Both the position numbers and the translations under genes were made by a program. 64,000 nt of DNA from Rallus limicola. Its lineage: Eukaryota; Chordata; Aves; Gruiformes; Rallidae. Shown here piece by piece: positions 11,251 through 22,729 of the stretch (positions are counted from its first letter, which is position 1; every line of letters starts with the position of its first letter). The notes beneath the pieces were generated by a model that saw only the letters and a program-made list of their open reading frames with translations, was not told the DNA's origin and did no database searches. Location of the stretch: assembly GCA_022605955.1 (NCBI GenBank), contig JAKCOZ010000008.1, positions 19,029,583 to 19,093,582 of the forward strand, in the 5' to 3' direction.

Positions 11251-11897
11251 ACTGTAATGGGGGAATCCTGGAGCTTGCGGCCTGTGCTGGCATCGCTCCT
11301 TCGAGCGCCTGGCGGGGTGCCTCAGCGAGAGGCTGCTTCAGGTCGCTGTTGGTGGCAGAGGCCCCCTTGCTTTGTTGAGTGGCTGAGAGCCACCAAGCTG
11401 GTGACACTCCCCAGGCATCTGCTCCAGTCCCTCATAAGGGCGACAGCGGCCGGGCCTGATGTCATTATCGCAGTCAGCCTTTTCACCCGCTGCCCCGGGT
11501 GTGGGGAGCCCCAGGGCAGCGGCCGCAGCGGTTCAGGCCGGAGTTCCCCGGGGTGAGCCAGCGGTCGGGCTGTGCGCCGGCGCCCGCTGACATCGCGGAG
11601 GGGTTCGCGGGGCGGGCCGGGCAGGCGGCCGGGGCACCAAAATAGGGTCTGCCGCTCCGGCCCCGCCGCCTCCCGCGGCTCTTCCAAAGATGGTCACGGG
11701 GCCGCCGCCGACCTGGGAGCGCTCCGCTGCGCGGCCGCGCTCCGCCCGGGCGTAAGTACCCCTTTGGGGAGGCTGCGCGGGGCGGGCGGCGGGGCTTCTC
11801 CGCGGGCGGGGCGCGGACAAAGCCGCGGGAGCCCGGTGCGGCCGGCGGCAGCGCTCGGCGCGTCCCGGCTGCCCGCGTTTGTGCGCGGGCCAGGGCG
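11250..11897 (+). promoter_or_regulatory. KLHL23 CpG-island promoter and 5' UTR
   Basis: GC- and CpG-rich block just upstream of the KLHL23 ATG. A good donor (GGGC|GTAAGT after 11751) and a possible acceptor (GGGCCAG ending 11893, five bases before the ATG) suggest a non-coding first exon ending at 11751, but the acceptor has a poor pyrimidine tract. Several GC-rich reading frames on both strands are shadows. Confidence 0.6.
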
Positions 11898-13110
11898 ATG
11901 GCAGTGTCCGGGCAGGAGGACTACGCGTACCTCTACAAGGACTCCTCTCACCCCGCCGGTTTCCTGGAGGCGTTCCGGGCGTTTTACCTGGACGGGCTGT
12001 TCACCGACATCACTCTGCAGTGTGCTTCGGGCGTCATCTTCCACTGCCACAGAGCCGCCTTAGCGGCTTGCAGCAATTATTTTAAAGCTATGTTCACAGC
12101 CGATATGAAAGAGAAATCTAAGAATCAGATTAGTCTTCCCGGGCTCAGCCATGCCGTACTGGAAGCCCTTGTGAATTATGCATACACATCACAGATCCAG
12201 ATAACAAAGAGAAATGTCCAAAGCCTACTCCAGGCTGCAGACCTCCTCCAGTTCGTGTCAGTAAAGAAAGCCTGTGAGCAGTTTCTGGTGAGGCACTTAG
12301 ATACTGACAACTGCATAGGGATGCACTCCTTTGCTGAATATCATCATTGCTTGGAGCTAGAAAAAGAGTCCATGAGGATATTGTTATGGCAGTTTGAAGA
12401 AGTGTGGAAGCAGGAGGAGTTCCTGGACATTGGCAAGGAGAAGCTCTTTCATATACTCTCCAGAGACAATCTAAATGTTTGGAAAGAAGAGGCAGCCATT
12501 GAAGCTGTTGCTAAGTGGGTTGCACACAATGTGGAAGAAAGAATCGAAGATATCTATGAACTGCTGAGCTGCATCAAAGTAGACTTAGATAATGTGTATT
12601 TGAGGTCAGCTTTAAGCCTACAAAAAAAATGCAAACTTAATGACAATAAGATAAGGTCACTCATATACAATGCCTTGAACCCCAACCCCAAAGAACTTTC
12701 CCGAAGACCTACAGCAGCCATGTATGTGATTGGAGGGTATTATTGGCATCCCTTATCAGAAGTGCATGTTTGGGATCCTTTAACCAGCACGTGGGTCCAG
12801 GGAACAGAGATGCCAGATCACACCAGAGAGAGCTATGGGGTCACTAGCTTGGGACCAAACATATATGTGACGGGAGGTTATAGAACGGAGAGCATCGAAG
12901 CCCTTGACACTGTGTGGATGTATAACAGTGAGAGAGATGAATGGACAGAAGGCTGCCCCATGCTTGACGCCAGGTATTACCACTGCGCAGTGTCCATGAG
13001 TGGCTGCATCTACGCATTGGGTGGTTACCGACAGGGAGCTCCAGTGCAAGAAGCTGAGTTTTATGATCCTTTAAAAAAGAGATGGCTTCCTATTGCAAAC
13101 ATGATCAAAG
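11898..13110 (+). CDS. KLHL23: KLHL23 coding exon 1
   Basis: Residues 1-404 plus one base. The donor is AAAG|GTAGGT, chosen because G|GT then forms Gly-405 with the next exon. A second GT donor lies 4 bases downstream (GTAAGC) but would shift the frame. Confidence 0.95.
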
Positions 13111-15550
13111 GTAGGTAAGCTTTTTTATGTCATCTGCTTCAAAAGTCAGTGATTTTGCCTTTACCACTTGTAAGTGTAATGGACACATTTAAGGTTTGAT
13201 CCAAGATCCAGGGAAGTCTGTGAGAAACTCCTGTTAATGTTGGTGGGCTTTGGTTCAGGTCTTGAACAGCCAAACAACTCCAAACATCCAAGCGCTATAC
13301 CGGGCACTGCCCCAGAGAACTAGGGTAGAAAAGTAAGTGGGGATTTGAGTTTAATTTTGCCTCCTCCCCAGAATAAATTTCTGCTCAAATTAGAAGGAAG
13401 CTGGAAAACTAGCTGGGGTTGGAGTCCATTCAGTAGATGGTCAAAGAGCAAGCTCCGATAAAGGGATGTATTATTTTAATATAAGACCAGATTTCTGTGC
13501 AATCATTTATAAAAGTGTCATCTTCATTTAGAACTTCATGCATGCAGTTTCCTCATGCTGCAGCGTGTCACCTGTTCAGGATCCTGTTTAGTCTTTAGGG
13601 TAAAGATAATGAAAAGCACTAATACCTGTTTCTAGTAGCCCAAATCACTTTGGATCACTGCCTAGCTCAAGGATGTTATTTTGTTACAAAATTTATAAAC
13701 AATCATGTATTTCACCATGCATTTTTATAAGTTAATCCAATTATTTACAATTACAATATCTCACTGTACGCTGATGCAACATCATATTTTTCTACATACA
13801 AGAGAATTTCTGGCCAATTCTGTAACAGGAAAAAACACTTATGTTCCTACAACATTCTTTGTTGTCTGTATATATTCCACAAGCATTGCTATTAGTCTCT
13901 CTTTATTTCCTTTAAAATAGAAATGCTACACTAATACTGTGAGCAGTTCTGTGAGCAATTACATGTTCCGTGCAGTTGTTTTGTCCTGTTTTATGGGTGA
14001 AACTTCCAAGATGCTTAAAGAAACTACATTAATTTTCTAATTTTGTCTTGCCAGTTCCCTTGTTTTTCTTTTGTTTTGTTCTCTTGGAGACAGAGTTAAT
14101 ATGGCTTCGTTCTGTGTCCTTGTTTATACAATAGCGTAATTAATAGTACCATGAGAAAGACTAAAAGTATCAGAAGATACCCCGAGACACTGAATTACCT
14201 CAACTCCCAGTGCGTTTGACCTTGCCATATGAGCAACTCTTAACAATCTCTCTAACTTTGTGAAATATGGGAAGTAATTCCCTATTCCAAAACTAGTATT
14301 ACGTGTCTTTAATTACTGCACGAAGATTCTGTGAAATGCTGTGTGGCTGTATTACATGCAATATGTATCGGTCACTCTAGTTTTATGTAATTATTCTTGA
14401 CCAGTTTGTTTAATTTCACATTCAGTTAAATACTTGCAAGCATAATTTCACCTGAAAATATTATCTAATATGGGATTATGGATGGAAGTGGTTATTATGT
14501 GCAGTCTGAAGGTGTGTTGTGACTTTCACGCTATGTGCAGGTGTTGGAAATGCCACCGCCTGTGTCCTACATGAAGTCATCTACGTAACTGGAGGTCACT
14601 ATGGGTACAGGGGAAGCTGCACCTATGATAAAATCCAGAGATACCATTCAGGTAGTGATGAGTGGAGTATAGTCACCACAAGCCCACATCCAGGTAAACA
14701 ATAATTTCTGTAATGAACGTAGAGTTTGATTTGATAACTTGTATCTGGGAGTCTTTAAGCCCACTTAAAATTGAGTTTCTGGCATATTCCTGCTAAAAGG
14801 AGTGATGCCTTTAGGGCAGTGAGGGCCAGAGGGGGACGGCATCCCATTTCCAGACTGAGAGTGGAAGGGAGGACCCCCTTCAAGCATCTGTTCTGTCCCA
14901 ACCACTGTAGAAATATTGAACTAAGGAACAGCTGCATTCCATTGAATAATACAGTAAACTAACTTTGTATGAAATGTATCTGTTCATAGGCACTTGGCAA
15001 AAATAACCTATATAAAGGTAACAGTAAGTTTTTAAAGCAGTTCTCACTAAGTACTGGCGCTCACATCTGTATCTTCTGTAACACCTTGAGCTTTTACCAA
15101 GCATGGCAGAAGATCCTAAGGTGTCTCCTAAGCTCAGGGAAGGAGCTCAGTCGCCCTCAGTGGTGCCCAGTGTTTGTCATGTATCTGTAGTTTAAGTTAA
15201 CAATATCACGAGTTGAACTGTATTCCTTTCTTCCTGAAGAATACGGCTTGTGTTCGATTACATTACAAAACAAGATCTATTTTGTGGGTGGACAGACCAC
15301 GATCACGGACTGCTATGACCCGGAGCAAAACGAGTGGACGCAGATGGCTCACATGCTGGAGAGAAGGATGGAGTGTGGCGCGGTGGTTATGAATGGGTGC
15401 ATCTATGTGACAGGAGGATACTCCTATTCAAAAGGAACGTATCTGCAGAGCATTGAGAAATACAACCCTGAACTGAATAAGTGGGAAGCAGTGGGTAATC
15501 TTCCCAGTGCTATGCGGTCACATGGCTGTGTCTGTGTGTATAATGTGTAA
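11898..15550 (+). CDS. KLHL23: KLHL23, BTB-BACK-Kelch protein
   Basis: Three coding exons (11898-13110, 14541-14693, 15240-15550) give 558 residues, equal to human KLHL23. Domain order: BTB from about residue 30 (DGLFTDITLQ at 32-41), BACK from about 130, then six Kelch repeats from about 275, each marked by a GG doublet (VIGGYY at 277-282, then VTGGYR, ALGGYR, VTGGHY, VGGQT and VTGGYS). Known of the family: KLHL proteins are usually CUL3 ubiquitin-ligase adaptors; the substrate of KLHL23 is not established. Exon 1 carries BTB, BACK and the first Kelch repeats, as in other vertebrates. The ATG has G at -3 and +4. The gene is intact and lies in tandem with PHOSPHO2 and SSB. Confidence 0.97.
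13111..14540 (+). other. KLHL23 intron 1
   Basis: AT-rich unique sequence. A 71-codon frame at 13705-13920 has no coding features. No repeat recognised. Confidence 0.75.
14541..14693 (+). CDS. KLHL23: KLHL23 coding exon 2
   Basis: Residues 405-456, from VGNATACVLHEVIYVTGGHY to the codon split at CCAG|GTAAAC. The acceptor is TGTGCAG|GTGTTGG. It encodes one Kelch repeat. Confidence 0.95.
14694..15239 (+). other. KLHL23 intron 2
   Basis: No exon or repeat family recognised. A slightly GC-richer patch at about 14800-14900 has no assignable identity. Confidence 0.7.
15240..15550 (+). CDS. KLHL23: KLHL23 coding exon 3 (last)
   Basis: Residues from EYGLCSI to the C-terminal HGCVCVYNV and a TAA at 15548-15550. 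The acceptor is CTGAAG|AATACGG. It encodes the last Kelch repeats and ends exactly where the human protein ends. Confidence 0.96.
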
Positions 15551-17820
15551 ACATTTACCTTTCCTCTTGCTGCCACAGAAAACAGCAGGTGCAGTATTCA
15601 TAATAGTGCTGATTGCTTCACGAATGAGATGTCTAATACAATCTCTTAGGGCATCATAAAAATCTAGGTATAATTTGGGTTTATTTTAAACAATTCAGAA
15701 ATATAAATGTGGTAACATGTTTTCCATGCATTTTTTCAGTCTAATCATTCTTTGTCATGAATGTTTTCAAAAGACTTTTAGAATACTTTGTGCAGCTATA
15801 GAAGATCTACTGTGAAAACCAGGTTTGTTGTCATTAATTACCTAGTGGAGCTATACTCAGGTGCTAAGGTGAGTAAAGCCAAACAGGATACTCTGCATTT
15901 CTGTGGACTACTGGGCTTTAGATGAAATCTTTGATACTCCAAAGGCAGCCGTAGAACTGGCTCATTGCCACAAGCTAAGTGTGTGGTACATACACAGCAA
16001 TATCCTGGGTTATCACATCCAGAAATCATGGGCACTTGCAGGATGCCTCTAATTCTACCATCAGATGCCAGAGTGGAGAAGAGCCCAGGCAGGGAATGAG
16101 GGGGGAAATGTCAAGCAGTAGTCCAAGAGCTCAAGCCAGAAGTGTGTGCTAGTGTGCCAGGAGAAGATGCAGTGTTTAAGTAGCTGGTGGGTTGACCCTG
16201 CCATCCCCAGCCTTCTCACCAGTCCTTGCTTTGCACCCTGCTGTGTAGGTAGTAATACAAATTCATTTGACTGAATTACTATTATTCCAGCGAGTTCTTA
16301 AGATGTGATTTTACCTCATAGCTTTGTACAGACAGTGTGACCCAGGGCTTGTTAGCCTGGTTTCCCAGGGGGGCAAGGTGCAACTTGTTGTATTTCTGTG
16401 CCTGTGTCAGCTCCCCTCTAGCACTGGACTCTCTTGTCTGGGTTCAGCCTTGTGCTGCATGGAGCTATAGGCCTTAAAAATAGACTTTTTTTTTTCCCCC
16501 AGTGGAGTGGGCATGGCAGGGGAGAGAGACTGAAAAAGAAAGCATGTGAGTTGTATGGAAGATACACAATGGCAAAGGTGTCCGAGAGGTGCGTTCCTGC
16601 CTTTGCTGCCCCTCACCCAGTCCCACTTCAGCTGCTGTGGGGCTGCGCGGCCTGATAGCAGTGATCCAAATAAAGAAACATGTAGGGAGGCAGAGAGGTC
16701 CTTTTAGCCCAGATCAGTTTCCCAGTCTGGCTTATAAAAAGACAGCAAAAACAGCTGTGGGGCATTGGCATATTGGGGGTGGGGAGGGAGGTGTGTGTGT
16801 AACACAGGGCTGCTGTGGGGTGTGGTGGGAGCTTCCTACACCAGCACTGCCACCAGAAATGAAATTTTGGTTTTACTGGTTCTATCAGGTATGATGGAAG
16901 CAGCTTTCCAAGGAGGTAACCCCTGAGTTTATGATCATGAAAGAGAATTATTATAAGCCTTCAACACACTTCTGTTCTTTCATGTTTTTATACTATTTCT
17001 CACTTGTGTTTGCCTGTAGGTAGCACTCAGCTCTGAGCTTTGATGGGAAGGTCTGTGGTGTATATATAGCTCTTGTTTTGATGTCTTTGTGTGTCACCTT
17101 CCTATGTCAGAAGCTCGTGTGTGTGGGTGTTCAGCATTTTGCTTTGTTATCCATCCCACTGAGAGCTATTTAAGGATCCAGAGTAATTTGTTTAAAGACT
17201 CAAAACGATGAAGAGATGTGGGGAATCAAGCTCTGGTGCTGTTTTGAAATGTGTGGGCCGTGCAGGTGAGCAAAAGAAATAAAGTGAATTTGTTTCTCCT
17301 GGAAATCTCTACAGCTAAGAATTGTTCAAAGGCAGGTGGAGATTTGAAGGACAACATCTCAAGACCATGAAGGTGGCCATTCTATTGAAGGACAGTGGGG
17401 TGAACACATGTGTGGGTGTAAATTTTCATTGCAAAACAGGTTCCTGTGAAGCCTCATGTTTGCCAGATCACAGGTATAGAACAGCTGCTCGTGGCTGGCC
17501 CTAAGGGTTGTCGTGGCCCCTATCCCAACAGCCCTTAAACTCATGAGAGTGTAAGAACAAGGCAAGGACTAACAGAACCACCCAGCATCCACCTGTTTAC
17601 TGCTTCTAAACTAGGTGCTTAAAAGACACGGGGGTTCAGGAGCCTGCTTTATCCCTCTGGGCACCCCGCAGGCTCTGGGTAGTTGCAGAGTGAGAAAGAG
17701 CTGTTAGTTCTGACATGCTTGGAGAGTGTGTGCTGGGCTGGCATAACCCGGAGGCAGCAAGGCTCCTGCCTTCAGGCACATCCCAATTTTTAAAGAAATT
17801 TTTGAGTGTGTTGGAATAAA
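15551..17820 (+). other. KLHL23 3' UTR and KLHL23-SSB intergenic region
   Basis: No further gene recognised. Candidate polyadenylation signals (AATAAA) are at 16669-16674, 17278-17283 and 17815-17820, and the true 3' end cannot be chosen from sequence alone. A purine/GT-rich low-complexity patch lies at about 16765-16800. Confidence 0.5.
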
Positions 17821-18299
17821 TGGAATGGGAAATTTTAACCGGTGCTAGTTTTTATGATAACCTACAGCGCCCTCTTAAATTACCTCATGCCAGTAGCAGG
17901 TCCCAAGACCACGTGTAGCACACGGGTCCTGAGGGTAGGTGGGGGATACGAATCCGGGAGACAAAGAGAGGTGCTGGCCCCTGGTGCGGCTGCCGGAGGC
18001 GGAAGCCGCACAGCGGGGGCTCCTTGCTGTCCGTGCAGTGTGTTTTTAATAATAATAGTTGAATGTGAACGCTAAACTCTTGTGCTATCAGCTCTGTAAC
18101 GCGACAGCCGCTGTTTCACTGCTGTAAACTAGAAATGAACTAATACAGAAGGCAAAACAACTGCCGGTGCTATTTATAACGTGTTACTCGTGCGGCCCGT
18201 GTGTGTAGCGCTGTGGCTGGGACGCGGCTCCAGCCACTGAACGCGGTATTTAATAAATGCAAATGCAGCATCAGCGCCCAACGCGAACTTTTAAGTCAC

Positions 18300-19290
18300 T
18301 TTTCCTGCGCAGACGTGCGCGAACACGTCCCTACGCGCCCGGCAGAGCCACGGCCCTTCCCGCCGCCGCCTGCGGCTTCCCTGATGCGAAGGATGCGCGG
18401 CGATCGCATCGCGCCGCTTCCGCTCGTTCGTTTCCCAGACCTCTCCCGGCGCTGGGGCGGCACACGGCGCCGAGGAGCGCCCACCGGGGCGGGGCTGGAA
18501 GCAGAGGCCTCCCCTCCCCTCCCCTCCCCTCCCCTCCCCTCCCGCCCGGCTGCAGGGCCGGTCACTGCTGCAGCCCCGCCCCGGAAGCGGTGCCCACGTG
18601 AGGGAGCGAGGGCTGCTGGGTCGGTGCCGCGTGCGGCCTTTAAAGCGGCGGAGCGGGGCCGCGTGCGAGCGGGCTTGGAGCTGCGGCAGGTTGGTACTGG
18701 GGCCGGCCTCCCTGCTCCGCGCGCGCCACGTGGGGGACGGCGCTGCTCGGGCGCGCTGCGCCGGGACGGGCCCCTCGGCGGAGTGACGGGCCGTGCGAGG
18801 ACGGCGGCGAGTTTCGGGGACGGCGGCGGGGCCCGGCGAGGGAGCGGTGGCGGCGGTTACGGCCGCCGTCTGCGCTCGCCGCTGGCAGCGCGGGAGTTGC
18901 TGGCGTGGGGAGCATGTGCTGTCCCCTTTCCCCGGCGGCGGCAGGGCGGGGGCGCCCGCCGCGCAGCCCGCCGGAAGCGCTGCGCGCGGCTTGGGGGCGC
19001 GTGCGGTGCGCGGCCGCGGGGAAGGGACGCTAAGGTCGCCGCTCCGCGTGAGTGGCTCCCGCCGCTGCGGGGCCCGGGCCCGGCTCCGCGGGGAGACCCC
19101 AGAGGCCCGGCCGCCTCACGCCGCGGCCCAGCGGAGGCGCCGGGTGGGCGGGAACGTTGCAGGCTGTTCTGCCGCAGGACGTAGGGTTCAGGAGCCGGCG
19201 CACCCGTCACTTCAGTGCTGACCGTTACGTTCCCACTTACGGTGCGCCGATTCTTCTCGCAGAAACAAACCGCGATAAGGAGCGGTGGCG
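18300..19290 (+). promoter_or_regulatory. SSB CpG-island promoter
   Basis: About 1 kb of very high CpG density upstream of SSB. It holds a (CCCCT)6 array (18511-18540), a GC box with an ETS-like CCGGAAGC at about 18574-18588, and two CACGTG E-boxes (18595-18600 and 18727-18732). The non-coding SSB first exon must lie here. Candidate donors are GGCAG|GTTGGT (after 18689) and CCGC|GTGAGT (after 19047), which I cannot tell apart. The 327-codon frame across the island is a compositional shadow. Confidence 0.7.
18511..18540 (+). repeat. (CCCCT)6 pentamer array
   Basis: Six perfect CCCCT units flanked by further C-runs. The minus strand has at least six GGGG runs separated by single A and should be able to form a G-quadruplex. 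It lies within the SSB promoter. Confidence 0.9.
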
Positions 19291-22200
19291 TTAGTGCTCA
19301 CCCTACACCAGCAGCTGTGTTTAGGTGCAGGAATCTGGTCGGAGGCTCAGGCCTCTCCCAGGTTCCCGAATAACAGTCCTATCTCACTTTAGCCGGAGCA
19401 CTTGTTTTATAAATAAAGCCTTTTGCCGTAGTACAGTGATTGTAAAAGTGGTTGGCCGGCAACTGAGCTTTGGCCAGACCTTGAAACCGAATGAGCTGTA
19501 AGATGGATGCATGCTGGAGAGTCCTTGGGTGATTGAGCTAATAGAGCATGGGGACAAACTGTTCTAGTTAAAGGATTTGACTGCCATTTGACATTTAAAT
19601 CTCATCCCTAGGAAAGTATTTCTAATAAAACACTAAGCAGGATTTTGTGTGTGGGTCGGACTGTGACTGTTCTTCAGCAGAGCAGGCTTCTCATCAGCCT
19701 TTGCTGCCCAGCAACTGAAAGGCATTGATCTGGAAGCTTGATTGAGAAGAGTAGCTTGTGCCAAGTGACTGAGCTAGAGAGTCTGAGGTGAGCATGTGCA
19801 GCAAGACAAGAATTTCTCAAGTTGGAAGGCTGCTTCTGTTTCTACTCTAAACAGGTCAGTGTCTGACCTGAGTTCCACATATGGCAAGCTCGAGGCTTAG
19901 TCTTGCCTTCAGCTTGTTGCTTGAAGCTGTTGTTGCTTTTTTAGAAAGAACTTTTCCAGGTGTAAGACTTTATCTGAAGGACTGGTCTTAGGTCTTGTGT
20001 TTTACTCTTCTGTGCAATTTGGGGTCTACCTTGAAAATGCTGTGAAGGAAATAGACTTTGTTTTTCATCTTCTCTTAGCGGTGGAGCTGTGCTAAGAGAA
20101 GATGTGGGAAGCGAGTTGCTGGTTCTGGGTATTTGGTACCCAGAGGGAGGCAGGCCAGGAGAGCAGCGCACTGCGGGAGCTGGGGAAGCACAAGACAGGC
20201 TGTTCAAGGAAGTAGCAGGGCTGCAGGAGTTCAGGTGGCAGAAGCTAGGTGAAGACAAAAGGGTGTGTTCTTCCATGAGGCTTCATAGCATTGTTATCTT
20301 GGCATTTATAAACAGTTTTATAGGTATACAGTGGTAAAAACATGTCTGTCCTGCATATTTCAAACTGGTGTGGGTTTTGGTGAGAGTAGGTGAGCCAGGC
20401 TGCCCTGGGAAGATTGGTGGGGGCTCTCGCTAAATGATAAAACCAAAGCCATGTCAACAGCTTTATGAACAGATTCTCTCATAACTATATGATCACAGAT
20501 GTTTTGCCCCTCTGTAATCCTGACCTTGTTAACTGGGGTGGAACTGCTGGTGATTGGGCAGCACGCAGACAAGTTTTATTTTAACATAGCCTGCATTAAG
20601 GGAACGCTTGCCCTGAGAAATGCACCATTCAGTGTGATGGGTGAACCAGCAAAGACTGCCCTGGGAAGGAGCAAGCAGCTACAGCCTACGTGGTGGCTGG
20701 TCTGTATGCCATGATACAGAAACATATAGAGCCTCTGTCTCCACCGGCTTGCTCCTAACAGCATATTTGAGACCAGCCAACAAAGGGATGGTGGTGAGGG
20801 AAGGTTCCTCTAACCAGCTCTGTGTTTTAGTGTGTGCCAGCAGGTCATCTTTGTTCTAGAGTTACAGAACATACCATTAATGCATTTGCCTTAAAATGGC
20901 ATATGTGACTAAAGTAAAAATCAGTTTTTTTACCAGAATATGAAGAGCATAATTTTTTCACCTCTCTTGGTAACTTAGTATGTCATCTTGAACGCTAATT
21001 GAGGTGTACTGTGAGAAACACCCATAAGGAAATGCTTCACTTGAATATGTTGCCTAGTGCTTAAAACAATCTGCTGCACCTGGAGGAGACTTTGCAGTGT
21101 GACTAAATCACCAAACCAAAGCTGGAACTCCCTATTCCCTTGGCCACCATTCAGTACTTGGTTTTGACCCTGAGGATGTAGTTTAACATCAGACCTAACC
21201 CGCTACAACTGCTTGCTGGCACAGAAAGGTGTTTGGTTATTTCCTTCCTCTGCTTGTGCTCTCTGCCCCAACAGCTCCATCTCTACTGCTTCCTACAAGC
21301 TGAATGAAGTCAGTGTGTTTATCTAATGCAAATGTTCAGTGGGGTTTAACTTTTGTTAGGATCAGGTGTTATGGTGCTGTCAACTAACACCTGCTGAAAT
21401 AGCACTTTAGAGTGCTACAATGTTAGGTACAGGTCCATTGGTGGAGATGGAGACATGTGTTTTAAGGCTCCAGATGCCTAGATTAAAAAGAACTACCAGC
21501 AAGTCAAAGGATGCCACATAGCCTCGAGATCAGGCAGAGGAGGAAATGGGACTGTGCAGCAGGCTGAACAACTGGTGAATTAAACTACCGAAATAAGGAG
21601 ATGGGGCCGTCAGACAGGTGTTCTGCTGAACAGTATTTCCTGTGACAAGGGAGTCTCAGGAGCTTTCTCTACTTCCATGATGTCAGTCATCTTGATGCTT
21701 TGAAAGATGTTCCTGTCCTGCCAGTGGCAGAGGAGCAGAACACGTATGCGTAAATCTCCTGATAAACCATGCAAGTACGTGTGTGCAAACTCATCTTCAC
21801 CAGAAGCCTTAATGATCACTGCTGTGTGAATAGGGGTAACCAGGGACCACAAAACTGGTTCAGCTTCTGTAACTGGATTTAACAAGTGTGATATTGTCAA
21901 AGGCAGGAGGAAATGATCTGTGCCCCATGGTTCAAAACTGAATTCAAACTGACTTCTGACACCTCTACAAAACTGTGTTTTTCCTCTATCCTTACCTTTC
22001 CAGCAACTGGATATGCATTTTCAGATCCCAATTAACTTTATGGCCAGTACCTACTTTCTTATCAACTTCCCAGTGCGTGGAGTGGAATGTACTGGAACCA
22101 TATGCTTAATGCCAGTTAAGGGAAGAAGTTGCTTTCAAGTGAGAACATCTTACCTGTTACCAAAATGCTTGATTTGGTATTCAGGCAGAATGCAGTGAAT

Positions 22201-22654
22201 ACAAGTTTATAAAGGAGGGAACCAGACATCTTTTGGATGTATTAGTAAATGCAGAACTATCATGCCTTCTTCCAGTAAGTTCCTTGAACTTTTAAAGATA
22301 AATTAGGAGGCAGAAACTTCAGAAAACTTTATAATTCTACTGATTTAGGAATATTAAATGATTTATGTTATTGGTGTTTTACTAGTGATGACAGGTTGGA
22401 TTTGACTTAATGAGAATGTAGAATGCTCAACGCTGCCTTAACACCTAGTTTGCTTCAGGTTTCTTTTGCAGTTGTTTGATAGTTTTCCCTTGGAGTTCTG
22501 CAGTCATGTTTGAAGTTGGCTCAGAAGCATAAAAGTGTGGCTGAAGAACTTGTCATTTACCTTGTTTAGACTAGAGTGCAGTGAAATGCAACTCTGAATA
22601 GAAGTCTGTAAAAGTACTACTCAATACTTAGTGCCTTTGCTCTTTTCAACACAG
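19291..22654 (+). other. SSB 5' UTR intron
   Basis: About 3.4 kb between the SSB CpG island and the first coding exon. It contains the perfect hairpin at 20066-20104. Frames at 21610-21900 (minus) and 22013-22198 (plus) have no recognisable domain. No LINE or LTR copy recognised. Confidence 0.65.
20066..20104. repeat. Perfect 14-bp inverted repeat with 11-nt loop
   Basis: CATCTTCTCTTAGC at 20066-20079 is exactly complementary to 20091-20104, with an 11-base loop between. It could form a stable stem in the SSB primary transcript. Confidence 0.85.
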
Positions 22655-22663
22655 CTGGTGAAA

Positions 22664-22729
22664 ATGGCTGAAAATGGAAGTGGTGAAGACATGTCTATTT
22701 TGGAAAGCAAAATCTGTCAGCAAATTGAG
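22664..22729 (+). CDS. SSB: SSB coding exon 1 (start)
   Basis: Residues 1-22 ([22 protein letters not shown]). The exon itself begins at 22655 after AACACAG, so nine bases are 5' UTR. The donor is GAG|GTAAGT, phase 0. Confidence 0.96.

Noticed and set aside
18201..19184. 327-codon plus-strand reading frame, with others on both strands, over the SSB CpG island
   Set aside because: Extreme GC with Arg/Gly/Pro/Ala-only composition and open frames in several phases at once; no domain. This is the usual compositional artefact of a CpG island.
21610..21900. 96-codon minus-strand frame in SSB intron 1
   Set aside because: No recognisable family, no splice or promoter support; kept only as intronic sequence.
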